Made by a program: the position numbers and the translations under genes. From Calothrix anomala FACHB-343 (GTDB lineage: Bacteria; Cyanobacteriota; Cyanobacteriia; Cyanobacteriales; Nostocaceae), in the NCBI RefSeq assembly GCF_014696435.1, contig NZ_JACJQG010000008.1, positions 112,667-176,666 on the forward strand: a DNA stretch of 64,000 bases. The letters run 5' to 3'. Of this stretch, positions 29,751-39,065 are shown piece after piece. A model generated the notes under the pieces. That model searched no databases and was not told the origin of the DNA. It worked only from the letters and a program-made list of their open reading frames with translations. Positions within the stretch are counted from its first letter, which is position 1. Each line of letters begins with the position of its first letter.

Positions 29751-30524
29751 TTACTTCTTAGGCGGGGTAGCTGCTGCTGCTGCTGCTGCTATTTCCTCTG
29801 GAGTAAGTGGCATTAATGCTTGTAACTGGAAATTTGTATTAATTGAGGTGAGAAAAGCAGTTGGCTTTTTTGCACCTTGGTCGGACGACGATTCAATGGG
29901 TATTCTTTCCAAATTTGATTGATAATCTTTGACGATCAACAATGGCTGTAAACGCTCAATATTCCGCAGAATTGATTGCGTTTGTTCATAAGTACCAACA
30001 ATTTGAATATTGACGCTGCTACGTTTTAGCTTGCCATCAACTTGTAGCCCCAGACTGCCATCTACTATCGGTTCTGCTTTTTGTGATACTGGTGCAAATT
30101 TTTTCAGTTCACCTCTGACACCAGTGGCAGAAACTTGAGCATTGGTAGTTTCCACTAAGCGATTCAAATCTAGTAACAATGTATCTAAGGTTTTTTCACT
30201 AGCAAATAAACTTAAAACCTGGACTTGTTGCTGTTTTGCCTGCTCTAGTTCAGCCTTTACCTGATCAATTTTTTTTAGGCTAGCTTTTTTTTGATCGACT
30301 TGTCCTTGTAGTTCACCAATTTTTCCTTGCTGTTGTTGATAGCTATCCCAAGCAGGCATTACCATATTCAAGACAACATATAAGGCTCCAGCAATACCCA
30401 AAACCGCTACTAAAATACCAATCAGTTGGGGGGTGATACTAATGCCAAACAGCTGTTTACCACCTGAAGATTCACTCAATTCCCCATTATTTTCTGCAAA
30501 ATTAAAATCTTCACTCACCGTCAT
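29751..30524 (-). CDS. pilO: Type IV pilus inner-membrane assembly protein PilO
   Basis: 257 residues. One membrane helix (about 34-55), a coiled coil (about 62-105), then the PilO fold that pairs with PilN in the periplasm. The C-terminus ends in seven alanines and TPPKK, encoded by a GCT trinucleotide run (about 29770-29790 on the plus strand), which may vary in length by slippage without changing frame. It overlaps pilN by 4 bp, indicating translational coupling; 134 bp separate it from pilQ. Confidence 0.93.
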   Translation of the reverse strand: MTVSEDFNFAENNGELSESSGGKQLFGISITPQLIGILVAVLGIAGALYVVLNMVMPAWDSYQQQQGKIGELQGQVDQKKASLKKIDQVKAELEQAKQQQVQVLSLFASEKTLDTLLLDLNRLVETTNAQVSATGVRGELKKFAPVSQKAEPIVDGSLGLQVDGKLKRSSVNIQIVGTYEQTQSILRNIERLQPLLIVKDYQSNLERIPIESSSDQGAKKPTAFLTSINTNFQLQALMPLTPEEIAAAAAAATPPKK

Positions 30525-31291
30525 TTGGCAATGACTCCTGTTTGTTGCATACTACGAATTCGTGCCACCAATCCTACTGTGCCTTTCTGCTCCAGTTCTC
30601 GGATTAATTCCGAGGCGGGAACATCGCTCAAGCTTGATTGAATAGTGTATTTAACCACTCGAAGCGGCGGAATTTTTTTACCCTCTTTAGCATTAACAGC
30701 TGCTGGTTGTACTGGTGCATCCACTAAATCTGCTGTCACAATTTTGCTTTCTGAGGACTTTAAAAATCTCGACTGTTGCAAACTGAGCAAGAAATCATTG
30801 ACATCGTTGAAAGAGCGTGCCATTCCTACAATTTCTATGCCACCAGCCGGATTACCTGCTGGTTGACCTGCTACTGGGGCTGTAGATGCTATTTGCTTGA
30901 TGTTTTCAATTTGCACTTTAGCTGGAATGCGATCGCGCAAATCTTGTAACATAGCTGACCAAGGGCGAATTTGGTCAAACACTGACACTAAAGCTTGTGT
31001 CTCTCCTTTAACTTTGTTAGTCTCTTCTTTAATTTTGTTAATATTTCCAATTTCTGTGTCTAACTTCTTGTTTTCCTCATCTAGTTGTGCTATTTTTTGC
31101 TCTGACTCCACCACTTTCGCTTGTAACCACCACAAACCACCTACCGCCGCAGCAGGGAAGCAAATGCCTAATGCTACTCCCACATATAACGGTGTTAAAT
31201 TCCCAGTCGGGAATTTAATTCCAGGTTTTTTACTGGTATTTTTTTGGTAATTTGGGCGGTCTTTGAGAAAGTTAATATCCAGACTGTACAT
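30521..31291 (-). CDS. pilN: Type IV pilus assembly protein PilN
   Basis: 256 residues. A short cytoplasmic N-terminus with the conserved INFL motif (residues 6-9) that binds PilM, one membrane helix (about 37-57), a coiled coil (about 58-95), then a ferredoxin-like periplasmic domain. It overlaps pilO by 4 bp and starts 4 bp after pilM, so the three genes are tightly coupled. Confidence 0.94.
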   Translation of the reverse strand: MYSLDINFLKDRPNYQKNTSKKPGIKFPTGNLTPLYVGVALGICFPAAAVGGLWWLQAKVVESEQKIAQLDEENKKLDTEIGNINKIKEETNKVKGETQALVSVFDQIRPWSAMLQDLRDRIPAKVQIENIKQIASTAPVAGQPAGNPAGGIEIVGMARSFNDVNDFLLSLQQSRFLKSSESKIVTADLVDAPVQPAAVNAKEGKKIPPLRVVKYTIQSSLSDVPASELIRELEQKGTVGLVARIRSMQQTGVIAK

Positions 31292-31295
31292 TCTG

Positions 31296-32402
31296 TTAAA
31301 CCTCCCTCATTCCTAGACCTAGTACTGTCGCTAACCCAGAGCGTTGTACTACAGGGTACTTTTCGTCGTTAATTTCTAAGGATAAAGATGCTATTGGATC
31401 GATTTGGGCAGTTGGCAAGCTTAATCTTTGGGTGAAAAACTCATCTAGCTGTTGTAGCCCACCACCAGGGCCAGCCAGAAAGATTTGTGCTATCTCTAGG
31501 TTTTCACTCTGATTGAGATAAAAATCGATGGAACGCCGCAGTTCGTCAGTTAGTTCTCCCAAAACTCTTAATATAGCTGCCATACCTGGATTGATGTCGG
31601 TAAGACCAGTTTTTCCAGCCTCTACAGGAGTTGCCATAATCGCCATGCCTTGCAACAATTCCATATCTCGCGTAGTTGGTAAACTCATTGCTTTTGATAA
31701 GGCATGTTGCATTTGATAAGTGCCTATCGGTACAGTTCGCGAAAATTGGGGTACACCATTGACAATGATGGCGATTTCTGAACTGTCAAACTCGATATCG
31801 ACTAATACTGCTGCTTCTTGGGGGCCAAATTGTCGCAGTTGATCGCGAATTGTGCGAATGAGCGCAAAACTGTTAATCTCTAAAACATCAATTTCTAATC
31901 CAGCTTGCTCAAATGTATTTATGTATGTGTCCGTGACCTCCTTACGTGTAGCTACTAATAGTACTTGTACCTTTTCTATCCCATCTTCGTCTACAAAGTA
32001 GCCGAGTTTTTGGTAATCTACATCAGCTTCTTCACGGGGATAGGGTAAATATAAAGCTGCTTCATGGTTGAGTACCATTTCCCGCAGTTCTTTATCATCT
32101 AACTCGGCTGGTACAGGTATTAAACGTACAATTGAATCTCGTCCTGGTACAGCAGTCGCAACCCGAGAAGCTTTGATTTTATTGTCATTCAGCGCTTGCT
32201 GAATTAACAGCGCCATTGCTGGCGGATCGACAATTTGACCATCGGTAATTAGTCCTTCAGGAACTTCTACCGATACTAAGGCTTCTATTTTAAAGCCTTG
32301 ACGCTGTTTGCGTAATTGAACTATATTCACACGTTCAGGTGCTAGTTCAATACCGACTCCTTTATTCGATTTGCCAAACAGACTATTGAAGCTTTTCACC
32401 AC
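31296..32402 (-). CDS. pilM: Type IV pilus assembly ATPase-like protein PilM
   Basis: 368 residues, the normal length. Actin/FtsA-like fold with a phosphate-binding motif near the N-terminus (GIELAPERVNIVQL, about 17-30) and the FLAGPGGGL motif (about 312-320). A cytoplasmic protein that holds the PilN tail and links the pilus motor to the membrane complex. First gene of pilMNOQ; the promoter should lie in the 141 bp shared with the divergent solute-binding protein gene. Confidence 0.95.
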   Translation of the reverse strand: MVKSFNSLFGKSNKGVGIELAPERVNIVQLRKQRQGFKIEALVSVEVPEGLITDGQIVDPPAMALLIQQALNDNKIKASRVATAVPGRDSIVRLIPVPAELDDKELREMVLNHEAALYLPYPREEADVDYQKLGYFVDEDGIEKVQVLLVATRKEVTDTYINTFEQAGLEIDVLEINSFALIRTIRDQLRQFGPQEAAVLVDIEFDSSEIAIIVNGVPQFSRTVPIGTYQMQHALSKAMSLPTTRDMELLQGMAIMATPVEAGKTGLTDINPGMAAILRVLGELTDELRRSIDFYLNQSENLEIAQIFLAGPGGGLQQLDEFFTQRLSLPTAQIDPIASLSLEINDEKYPVVQRSGLATVLGLGMREV

Positions 32403-32543
32403 TTTCTTGCCCGTCGCACTGCTAAATTGAAAAGTTAAATGATACTAAAAAACTATCTTGGTACTAGGTAATTGATTTAGCCTATAATCTCGACAATTCT
32501 GCATAAGCTTTTCGTTCAAAGCAAGCGTAAATATACTAGTAAA

Positions 32544-33845
32544 ATGTTTAAAATTCACAAATTCAAGCGTCTTTCTGTATTTGTACTGCTAGGTTTATTA
32601 ACTAGCTGGATTGTTAGTTGCAGCACGGGTAAAGTTGCTACAGAAACAAAACAATCTGTGGCACAAGGAGCAAAGATTGAGTTTTGGACAATGCAACTTC
32701 AACCTCAATTTACGGACTATTTTCAAAACTTGATTGCTCGTTTTGAGTCACAAAATCAAGGTATAAAGATTAATTGGGTTGATATACCCTGGGCTGCGAT
32801 GGAGAACAAAATCTTAACAGCTGTATCAGGGAAAACGCCACCTGATGTTGTCAACCTCAATCCGGATTTTGCGGCGCAACTTGCAGGACGAAATGCTTGG
32901 TTGGATCTAGATACTAAAGTTCCACAAGAAGTACGTTCCTCCTATTTGCCCAATATTTGGAAAGCCAGCACAATCAATGGTAAAAGTTTTGGTATTCCCT
33001 GGTACCTCACCACTCGGCTAACCATTTATAACACTGATTTGTTAAAACAGGCAGGTATCAACAAATCACCGAGTACTTACGCAGAATTAGCCCAAGCTGC
33101 CCAACAAATTAAAGATAAAACTGGTAAATATGCCTTTTTTGTCACTTTTGTACCGCAAGATTCCGGAGAAGTATTAGAATCTTTTGTGCAAATGGGAGTC
33201 ACCTTAGTAGATACCGAAGGGAAAGCAGCTTTTAATTCTCCTCCAGGAAAAGCCGCTTTTCAGTATTGGGTGGATTTGTATAACAAAGGATTGTTGCCGA
33301 AAGAGGTATTAACTCAAGGTCATCGTCATGCTATTGATTTATATCAAGCTGGAGAAACAGCATTTTTGGCTTCTGGGCCTGAGTTTCTGAAAACGATCGC
33401 CAATAATGCACCAAAAATTGCTCAAGCTTCCGCGATCGCACCGCAAATTACCGGCGATACTGGGAAGAAAAATGTTGCTGTGATGAATGTAGTCATCCCC
33501 AAAGATAGTAAGTATCCAGATGCGGCAGTAAAATTTGCCCTATTTCTCACTAACGATCAAAATCAATTAGCTTTTGCTAAAGCGGCTAATGTTCTGCCCT
33601 CTACAGTTAAATCACTTACTGACAGCTACTTTAAAGATGTTACAGCTAATGCCACAACTGTAGAAAAAGCTAGGGTTGTCAGCGCCCAACAACTACAACA
33701 GGCGGAAATATTAAAGCCGAATTTGAAAGACATTAAAAAATTGCAAACGACAATTTATGAGAACTTGCAAGCAGCTATGTTAGGAGAAAAAACTGTAGAT
33801 AAAGCTGTAGAAGATGCAGCGCAAGAATGGAATAATCGGGTGTAG
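32544..33845 (+). CDS. Sugar ABC transporter solute-binding lipoprotein
   Basis: 433 residues. A lipoprotein signal with lipobox ending at Cys26 (WIVSC) and a type I extracellular solute-binding fold, with EFWTMQLQP near the start of the mature protein and the typical NTDLLKQAGI segment (about 171-180). The family delivers oligosaccharides or glycerol phosphates to ABC importers. No permease or ATPase gene is adjacent, so it is an orphan component and its ligand cannot be named. Divergent from pilM. Confidence 0.88.
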   Translation: MFKIHKFKRLSVFVLLGLLTSWIVSCSTGKVATETKQSVAQGAKIEFWTMQLQPQFTDYFQNLIARFESQNQGIKINWVDIPWAAMENKILTAVSGKTPPDVVNLNPDFAAQLAGRNAWLDLDTKVPQEVRSSYLPNIWKASTINGKSFGIPWYLTTRLTIYNTDLLKQAGINKSPSTYAELAQAAQQIKDKTGKYAFFVTFVPQDSGEVLESFVQMGVTLVDTEGKAAFNSPPGKAAFQYWVDLYNKGLLPKEVLTQGHRHAIDLYQAGETAFLASGPEFLKTIANNAPKIAQASAIAPQITGDTGKKNVAVMNVVIPKDSKYPDAAVKFALFLTNDQNQLAFAKAANVLPSTVKSLTDSYFKDVTANATTVEKARVVSAQQLQQAEILKPNLKDIKKLQTTIYENLQAAMLGEKTVDKAVEDAAQEWNNRV

Positions 33846-33860
33846 GGCATTGGTAATACC

Positions 33861-33918
33861 AATTCAAAATTCAAAATTCAAAATTCAAAATTAAGAAACT
33901 CAGAATTAAGAAACTCAG
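33861..33918. repeat. AATTCAAA and AGAAACTCAGAATTA direct repeats
   Basis: Four units of an AATTCAAA-type repeat followed by two units of AAGAAACTCAGAATTA. It fills the gap between the solute-binding protein and the convergent histidine kinase. Similar AATTCAAAATTAAG tracts occur at about 50598-50625 and 54215-54232. Confidence 0.8.
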
Positions 33919-34031
33919 AATGTATCTGGGTTTCTGGTTTTGAATTTGTTGCTCTATTTTAGAGAATTTGGTTTAAATCTCAAAGCCAAAATAGAAAATT
34001 TACAGTTGTTTGCCTTTAGTTACTTCTAGCA

Positions 34032-35099
34032 TTAACTAGTGGGGATTTGGATAACAAACTCAGCACCTTTTCCTGGTTCTGAATAGCATTCTAATTTCCC
34101 ATTATGTAAGTCAATAATAATTTGGTAACTAATTGCTAAACCTAAACCTGTACCTTTACCTACTTGTTTAGTTGTAAAGAAGGGATCGAATAATTTTGTC
34201 CGCACTTTTTCATCCATGCCCATACCATTATCAGCAATCCGAATTTCTAGCCAATTATTCTGTATAACTGCTGTTTGAATTTTAATTTCTGGTTGCTGAA
34301 TAATTGATTGAGAATCAGTTTTAGCTGCATTTAATATTGCTTCTTCCAAAGAATCAATAGCATTAACTAAAATGTTTATAAATACTTGATTCATGTGTCC
34401 GGCATAACAATTAATTAAGGGTAGGTTGCCATAATTTTTACTGACTTTAATTTCGGCAATGTTACCGCCTGCTCGTTTGAGCCGATTATTTAAAATAACT
34501 AGTGTACTATCGATACCTTGATGAATATCAACTGCTTTAAATTCAGCTTCATCTAATCGGGAAAAAGTCCTGAGTGATTTAACTATCTCTGTAATTCTCT
34601 CTGCTCCTACATTCATAGATTGGAAAATTTTCTCCAAATCTCGCTGGAGAAAATCAAGGTCAATTTCTTTTATTTCTTTTTTAATTGCTAAATCTGGTTC
34701 AGGATAATATTGTTGATAAAGTAAAATTAGCCTCAGTAAATCTTGAAAATATTGTTGAGCATAATTTAAATTAGCATAGATAAAGTTGACTGGGTTGTTA
34801 ATTTCATGGGCAATCCCAGCCACCATTACTCCTAAAGCGGACATCTTTTCCGATTCCACTAATTTCATTTGTAAAGTTTTGAGATTTTTGAGCGCCTCCT
34901 CTAACTCATCGCCACGATTTTTCAGAGCTATTTGTGACTCCTCTAACTCAGAAATGACATTTTTGAGGATGTTTTCTCTGACTTCGCTGGCGTTTTCTAG
35001 TTGTTGGCGATCGGCTTCCGATCGCTCTAGCTTCTTTTTTAATGTCCGAACATTTTTTTCTAATTCTTTTAGTTTTTTCTCATAGTCAATGGGTTCCAT
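34032..35099 (-). CDS. Soluble histidine kinase paired with FIST sensor
   Basis: 355 residues. A long N-terminal coiled coil (about 5-85) leads directly to the histidine kinase core: His98 in [13 protein letters not shown]-box NILVNAID, G-boxes DNGMGM and GKGTGLGLA. There is no PAS, GAF or membrane segment, so the input must come from another protein. The FIST protein gene ends 5 bp upstream in the same direction, so the two are surely co-transcribed and FIST is the likely sensor. The kinase core resembles those at 1876-7467 and 15044-17677. Confidence 0.9.
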   Translation of the reverse strand: MEPIDYEKKLKELEKNVRTLKKKLERSEADRQQLENASEVRENILKNVISELEESQIALKNRGDELEEALKNLKTLQMKLVESEKMSALGVMVAGIAHEINNPVNFIYANLNYAQQYFQDLLRLILLYQQYYPEPDLAIKKEIKEIDLDFLQRDLEKIFQSMNVGAERITEIVKSLRTFSRLDEAEFKAVDIHQGIDSTLVILNNRLKRAGGNIAEIKVSKNYGNLPLINCYAGHMNQVFINILVNAIDSLEEAILNAAKTDSQSIIQQPEIKIQTAVIQNNWLEIRIADNGMGMDEKVRTKLFDPFFTTKQVGKGTGLGLAISYQIIIDLHNGKLECYSEPGKGAEFVIQIPTS

Positions 35100-35104
35100 A
35101 GTCC

Positions 35105-36271
35105 CTATTTTGTTCCTAGAAGCAAAGTCACAAAAGTTTCTTGATGATAGTAAGAAGAACCATGAGGTTCTAGAGGCGCAAATTCACCATAGGTATAGAA
35201 TCCACAAATAGGTATTGCTTGAGCAACGGCATTTTTTACTAGTTGATATTCTTCTTTTGCTCTAGTGCCTAAAAGCCAACGGCGACAGCAACAAGAAAAT
35301 AATAAAATCGCTTCTGGCTCAGTTCCGGGATAATTTGTTAAAGCAGTTTGGAATGAAGCTTCAGCAGCAGCAATTACCTCATCCCGACGACTATCTGTAA
35401 CTTGAATTGTGGCATTCTCTGGGACATTACCGAGAAAATTGATGCTACCAGTTTCCATATCGTGTTTATTAGGCACGCGCATATAATAGCGATCGCTATC
35501 TCCTTCATATACGGCTAAGGGATGTTCTGCTGTTGGCGGGCGATCGCCTAAATATTTCTGATAATATTCCATTGCTGTTCTACCATCAATTTCGTAAAGG
35601 ACGGTGCCTTCAGCTTTGGTAACTACACTTTTGCGTCCAATCGGTTGCCAACCACAGGCAATGCCATAAGAAAAATTAATATCTCCGGCAAATATCAAAA
35701 CTGGTAAAGTATCAGTCAGTACTTGATTGTGAAAAAATTGGTAGGTTTTTTGAAATCTAAACTGATCTCCTGCTGCACCGCCGACAATTGGCATTTGGGA
35801 GCCTAAGACTAGTTTCAAACCCTGGAGAATTAACTCTCCATTTGTTGTTGAACCATCTTCTAAATAGCTAGCTGGTAGAGTAATACATAATTTTGGGCTA
35901 TTAGTCATTTTTGCTGTTGCTTGTTTGACAGCTTGTTCAGCAGCAGCAAAGGGGTTTTCTTTGGCTCCATAACCAATACCAGCACTGATTTCTACAGTAT
36001 CAGAATAAAACAGCATTAGGGTTACAGAGTCTTGTTGAAACCCTAATACTGAGGAGGTTTCACCATCTGTGGTACAACCTATCAAATCTAGTTCGGGAAA
36101 TACTTGGTTAATTTCTTTGAGAATTAACTCATGCTCAAAATCAATAGCTGTAAATAAGATACCTGCTTGAGGTATAACTCCTGCTAAATCGTGAACACAA
36201 TGTTCTAAAACTTCGGCAATTGCGCCTTGAGAATCTGGATCGTCACTGTGACCAACAACTACTTTTAGCAT
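35105..36271 (-). CDS. FIST domain sensory protein
   Basis: 388 residues. FIST N domain (about 30-220, with GCTTDGE at about 65-71 and SYGIACGWQPIG at about 199-210) and FIST C domain (about 225-375, ending LFSCCCRRW...GFYTYGEFAP). FIST modules are predicted ligand-binding sensors found fused or next to signalling enzymes. Here the protein stands alone and its partner, a histidine kinase lacking any sensor, begins 5 bp downstream. Ligand unknown. The promoter should be in the 368-bp region upstream. Confidence 0.92.
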   Translation of the reverse strand: MLKVVVGHSDDPDSQGAIAEVLEHCVHDLAGVIPQAGILFTAIDFEHELILKEINQVFPELDLIGCTTDGETSSVLGFQQDSVTLMLFYSDTVEISAGIGYGAKENPFAAAEQAVKQATAKMTNSPKLCITLPASYLEDGSTTNGELILQGLKLVLGSQMPIVGGAAGDQFRFQKTYQFFHNQVLTDTLPVLIFAGDINFSYGIACGWQPIGRKSVVTKAEGTVLYEIDGRTAMEYYQKYLGDRPPTAEHPLAVYEGDSDRYYMRVPNKHDMETGSINFLGNVPENATIQVTDSRRDEVIAAAEASFQTALTNYPGTEPEAILLFSCCCRRWLLGTRAKEEYQLVKNAVAQAIPICGFYTYGEFAPLEPHGSSYYHQETFVTLLLGTK

Positions 36272-36639
36272 ATTTATCTCCTATTAAGTAGAAATTGCTA
36301 TAGCAGTGTCAAATCAGGTATTTTTCTGCCAGACAATTTCTCAGTTAATTTTGCCCAGAAAATATAGTTGTAGCCACAAATATAAATTAAATTTACATAA
36401 TAAATTTAAATACTCACTATCAGCGTTTAAACTAAGTAAAACCACAACAACCAACTAGGGAAAAGTCTTTGCTAGTGAAGTTTGTAGCTTTTAGTTGTGA
36501 AGCGATCGCACTCATCAAGAGTTCTGATATTTCCAGGAAGTGTGTTTAAGTTATCAGAAATATATGACAATTTGTAATTTTTTTTAATAAACCATTTATT
36601 TGACAATACATATATAAATTCAAAGTTGTATTGCCTCAA
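36272..36639. other. Intergenic region between FIST and folC genes
   Basis: 368 bp, AT-rich, with one HIP1 octamer (GCGATCGC at about 36503). I see no open frame, no tandem repeat and no convincing hairpin. Presumably the promoter of the FIST-kinase pair and the 3' end of the folC transcript. Confidence 0.5.
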
Positions 36640-37890
36640 TTATTTATTGGCGAGAAAATGTCCGATTAAATATAGGGAACCGCACAAGACAACTAAATTG
36701 TCTGATGCCGTAAAAGCTGCTTCTAGGGCTGATAATAAATCTGGATAGGATTGGCAAAAACTTAAGTTTGGACAAATATCAGTAGCTAGTTTGGCTAATT
36801 TATCGGGACTAGCTGAAGATGTATCCGGTACTGGTACGAGAAATAATTTATCTTCTGGGCGTAATAATACTTGAAAAATATCAGCGTGGTCTTTATTCGC
36901 CATCATTCCCATCACCCAAGTCACAGAGGGATGATTGAGACTATCTACATAATCGCGTAATACTTTAGCACCAGCCGGGTTATGGGCACCATCAAGTAAT
37001 AATGTATGCTTTTGCCAAGTTACCCATTGAATACGTCCAGGCCATTTAGTTTGTCCCATGCCATTAATTATGGCTGTTTGGGAAATGTGCCATCCCTGCT
37101 TTTGGAGAATTTCTATAGCAGCTAAAGCTAAGGCTGAATTAGTTAACTGAATTTGTCCTTGTAAAGGTAGGGGATATTGAATAATTTTAGAATTTTCCTG
37201 AGTTTGGTATTCAGCCCAGCCGGAGGATATGGAGCGTGCAGGCTGGGGGATGACTACTGGGCATTGTAATTCTCCAATTCGCGATCGCACAACTTCTAGG
37301 GCATCTGCTGGTAATTGTCCCACAACCACAGGGCATCCAGGTTTAAGAATTCCCGCTTTTTCTCTAGCAATATCGGCTACAGTCGGGCCTAGTTGTTGCC
37401 AATGTTCGCGACTGATGGAAGTAATTACTGTTACTAACGGGTGATCGCACACATTAGTTGCATCTAAGCGCCCGCCCAATCCCACTTCTACCACCGCCAC
37501 ATCAACTTGCTGCTGGGCGAAGTATAACCAAGCTGCGGCGGTAATCACTTCAAATTGAGTTGGCGATTCTTCATTAGGTGCGTTCGCACTTTGCACTTTA
37601 TGTAATAATTCAGACAATTTTTCTGAGGAAATTGCCTGTTCATTAATACAAATCCGTTCATTCCAATCAACTAAATGGGGAGAAATATAACGTCCTGTAC
37701 GATACCCAGCCTCAGTCAAAATCGATGAAAGATAAGCACATACAGAACCTTTACCATTAGTACCTGCAACATGAATTACTGGCACTTGCTGATGAGGATT
37801 GCCCAGATTATCCAAGAGTTTAACAATCCGTGCAAGTCCTAAATTGATACCAAAAGGTTGGAACGATTGAAGTAAAGAATCAATATCCAC
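36640..37890 (-). CDS. folC: Folylpolyglutamate/dihydrofolate synthase
   Basis: 416 residues, normal FolC length. The P-loop GTNGKGS (about 44-50) binds ATP; YISPHL and the GLGGRLDATN segment (about 138-147) are family signatures, and LLDGAHNPAG (about 294-303) marks the C-terminal domain. It adds glutamate to folates, and possibly to dihydropteroate, in the cytoplasm. Single gene; minus strand, downstream of psbY. Confidence 0.95.
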   Translation of the reverse strand: MDIDSLLQSFQPFGINLGLARIVKLLDNLGNPHQQVPVIHVAGTNGKGSVCAYLSSILTEAGYRTGRYISPHLVDWNERICINEQAISSEKLSELLHKVQSANAPNEESPTQFEVITAAAWLYFAQQQVDVAVVEVGLGGRLDATNVCDHPLVTVITSISREHWQQLGPTVADIAREKAGILKPGCPVVVGQLPADALEVVRSRIGELQCPVVIPQPARSISSGWAEYQTQENSKIIQYPLPLQGQIQLTNSALALAAIEILQKQGWHISQTAIINGMGQTKWPGRIQWVTWQKHTLLLDGAHNPAGAKVLRDYVDSLNHPSVTWVMGMMANKDHADIFQVLLRPEDKLFLVPVPDTSSASPDKLAKLATDICPNLSFCQSYPDLLSALEAAFTASDNLVVLCGSLYLIGHFLANK

Positions 37891-37975
37891 AGATTTGAGG
37901 AGGATGAATAAGGATTAGGTAGTAAAGGGAACATAGAAAACAAAGGAAAATAATCAATGCCCCATGCCCAATGAC

Positions 37976-38016
37976 GCCAGTTGCTTCAACGCGGGAAACC
38001 CGCGCAACGCACTGGC
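37976..38016. repeat. Large palindromic repeat
   Basis: GCCAGT...ACTGGC outer arms, GTTGC/GCAAC middle arms and CGCGGG/CCCGCG around an AAA loop form one extended hairpin between psbY and folC. GC-rich compared with its surroundings; flanked by CCCATGCCCAATG repeats. A dispersed palindromic element of cyanobacterial type, possibly acting as terminator or RNA stabiliser. Confidence 0.7.
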
Positions 38017-38039
38017 TCCCCAATGCCCTAACATTAACT

Positions 38040-38073
38040 AACCGACTGTTCCTAGAAAAAGAAACAGCCGGTT
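38040..38073 (-). terminator. Hairpin downstream of psbY
   Basis: Arms AACCGGCTGTT and AACAGTCGGTT (minus strand, one G-T pair) with a T-rich loop, 25 bp after the psbY stop. The T-run after the stem is weak, so termination efficiency is uncertain. Confidence 0.5.
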
Positions 38074-38098
38074 AAAAAATGTTAATTTTTATGTAAGT

Positions 38099-38224
38099 TT
38101 AGGCTTCTCTGTTTAAAAAGTTTTGCACTTGTCTTAATGCAGCAGCGCCAATGTTAAATACAGCCCAACCAGCAGCTATAGCGATTGGAGCTAAAACAAC
38201 TGCTACGCGAAAATCAATGTCCAT
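38099..38224 (-). CDS. psbY: Photosystem II protein Y
   Basis: A 41-residue protein beginning [13 protein letters not shown]. One membrane helix (about 6-24, rich in Val, Ala and Ile), then the family signature [18 protein letters not shown] (about 17-34) and a polar C-terminus. The length and signature match cyanobacterial PsbY, a small single-helix subunit at the edge of photosystem II near cytochrome b559. Monocistronic: repeats lie upstream (38337-38391) and a hairpin downstream. Confidence 0.93.
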   Translation of the reverse strand: MDIDFRVAVVLAPIAIAAGWAVFNIGAAALRQVQNFLNREA

Positions 38225-38336
38225 ATTTAGAACCCCTCTGTTAAATAAATTAAACTTTTGTCAACTACTCTCATTTTTATTGTTAGCTGAAGTGGACAAT
38301 TTTTCCAGTCCCGTTTGTAAAGAATGTTTACAATTT

Positions 38337-38391
38337 GGGCATGGGGCATGGGGCATGGGGCATGGGGCATGGGGCATGGGGCATGGGGCAT
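38337..38391. repeat. GGGGCAT heptamer array, 7-8 copies
   Basis: Seven perfect GGGGCAT units preceded by a partial one, followed by a pyrimidine-rich CCTTGTCTT array (about 38412-38452). Together they fill the gap between psbY and the gamma-carbonic-anhydrase-like gene. Confidence 0.93.
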
Positions 38392-38456
38392 GGAACATTT
38401 GTTATCCCTGTTATCCTTGTCTTCCTTGTCTTCCTTGTCTCCCTTGTCCCCCAGCC

Positions 38457-39035
38457 TCATCCCGGCTTGGTAAAGCCAATATCAGTTCCCTTACCGGCGT
38501 GAACCAAGGCTAATTTTTGGTATTTTTCAGCGTGTGCGATTAATTCTGCGGCTTCGGTGTCGGTAATTTGGCGGACGACTTTGCCAGGAACGCCCATAAC
38601 TAAGGAAAATGGTGGTACATCCTTAGTAACTACAGCACCAGCACCAATAATGCTACCAGTGCCTACACGTACACCATCTAAAATGATTGCGCCAATGCCA
38701 ATCAAACTTCCTCGCTCAATGTAGGCAGAATGTATCACAGCACGATGTCCTACGGTGACACGATCTTCTAAGATAGTAGGAAAGCCAGGGTCACAGTGTA
38801 GGATTGCACCATCTTGGATATTTGTGTATTCACCAATATCAATGCGTTCTACATCTGCTCTGACTACTGCTCCATACCAAATGCTTACCCCGCTTTTGAT
38901 GTTTACTGAACCGACAACGATCGCATTAGCTGCTATAAAAGCAGCAACAGAAAAATCAGGAGATGGCCAGTAAGAAGCTGTAGACACGATAGAATATAAA
39001 TATGGTACCCAGGAACACTGGAGAAACTCCAACAT
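38457..39035 (-). CDS. Gamma-carbonic-anhydrase-like hexapeptide-repeat protein
   Basis: 192 residues from ATG 39035. A left-handed beta-helix of hexapeptide repeats (about 30-150) of the gamma-CA/YrdA/CaiE family. Three histidines suit a trimer-interface metal site: His in ILHCD and two in VGHRAVIHS. Carbonic anhydrase activity is possible, but many relatives lack it. Start is uncertain: GTG 38987 would give the N-terminus STASYWPSPDFS typical of homologues, and GTG 39065 gives a longer form. Downstream are GGGGCAT repeats and then psbY. Confidence 0.85.
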   Translation of the reverse strand: MLEFLQCSWVPYLYSIVSTASYWPSPDFSVAAFIAANAIVVGSVNIKSGVSIWYGAVVRADVERIDIGEYTNIQDGAILHCDPGFPTILEDRVTVGHRAVIHSAYIERGSLIGIGAIILDGVRVGTGSIIGAGAVVTKDVPPFSLVMGVPGKVVRQITDTEAAELIAHAEKYQKLALVHAGKGTDIGFTKPG

Positions 39036-39065
39036 TTCAGGCTGGTTGCAAAACCAGAATATCAC

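Noticed and set aside
32544-33845. The solute-binding lipoprotein as the GlnH partner of the PknG cluster
   Set aside because: It is of the sugar-binding family 1 type, not an amino-acid-binding protein, and is separated from the cluster by the pil operon.
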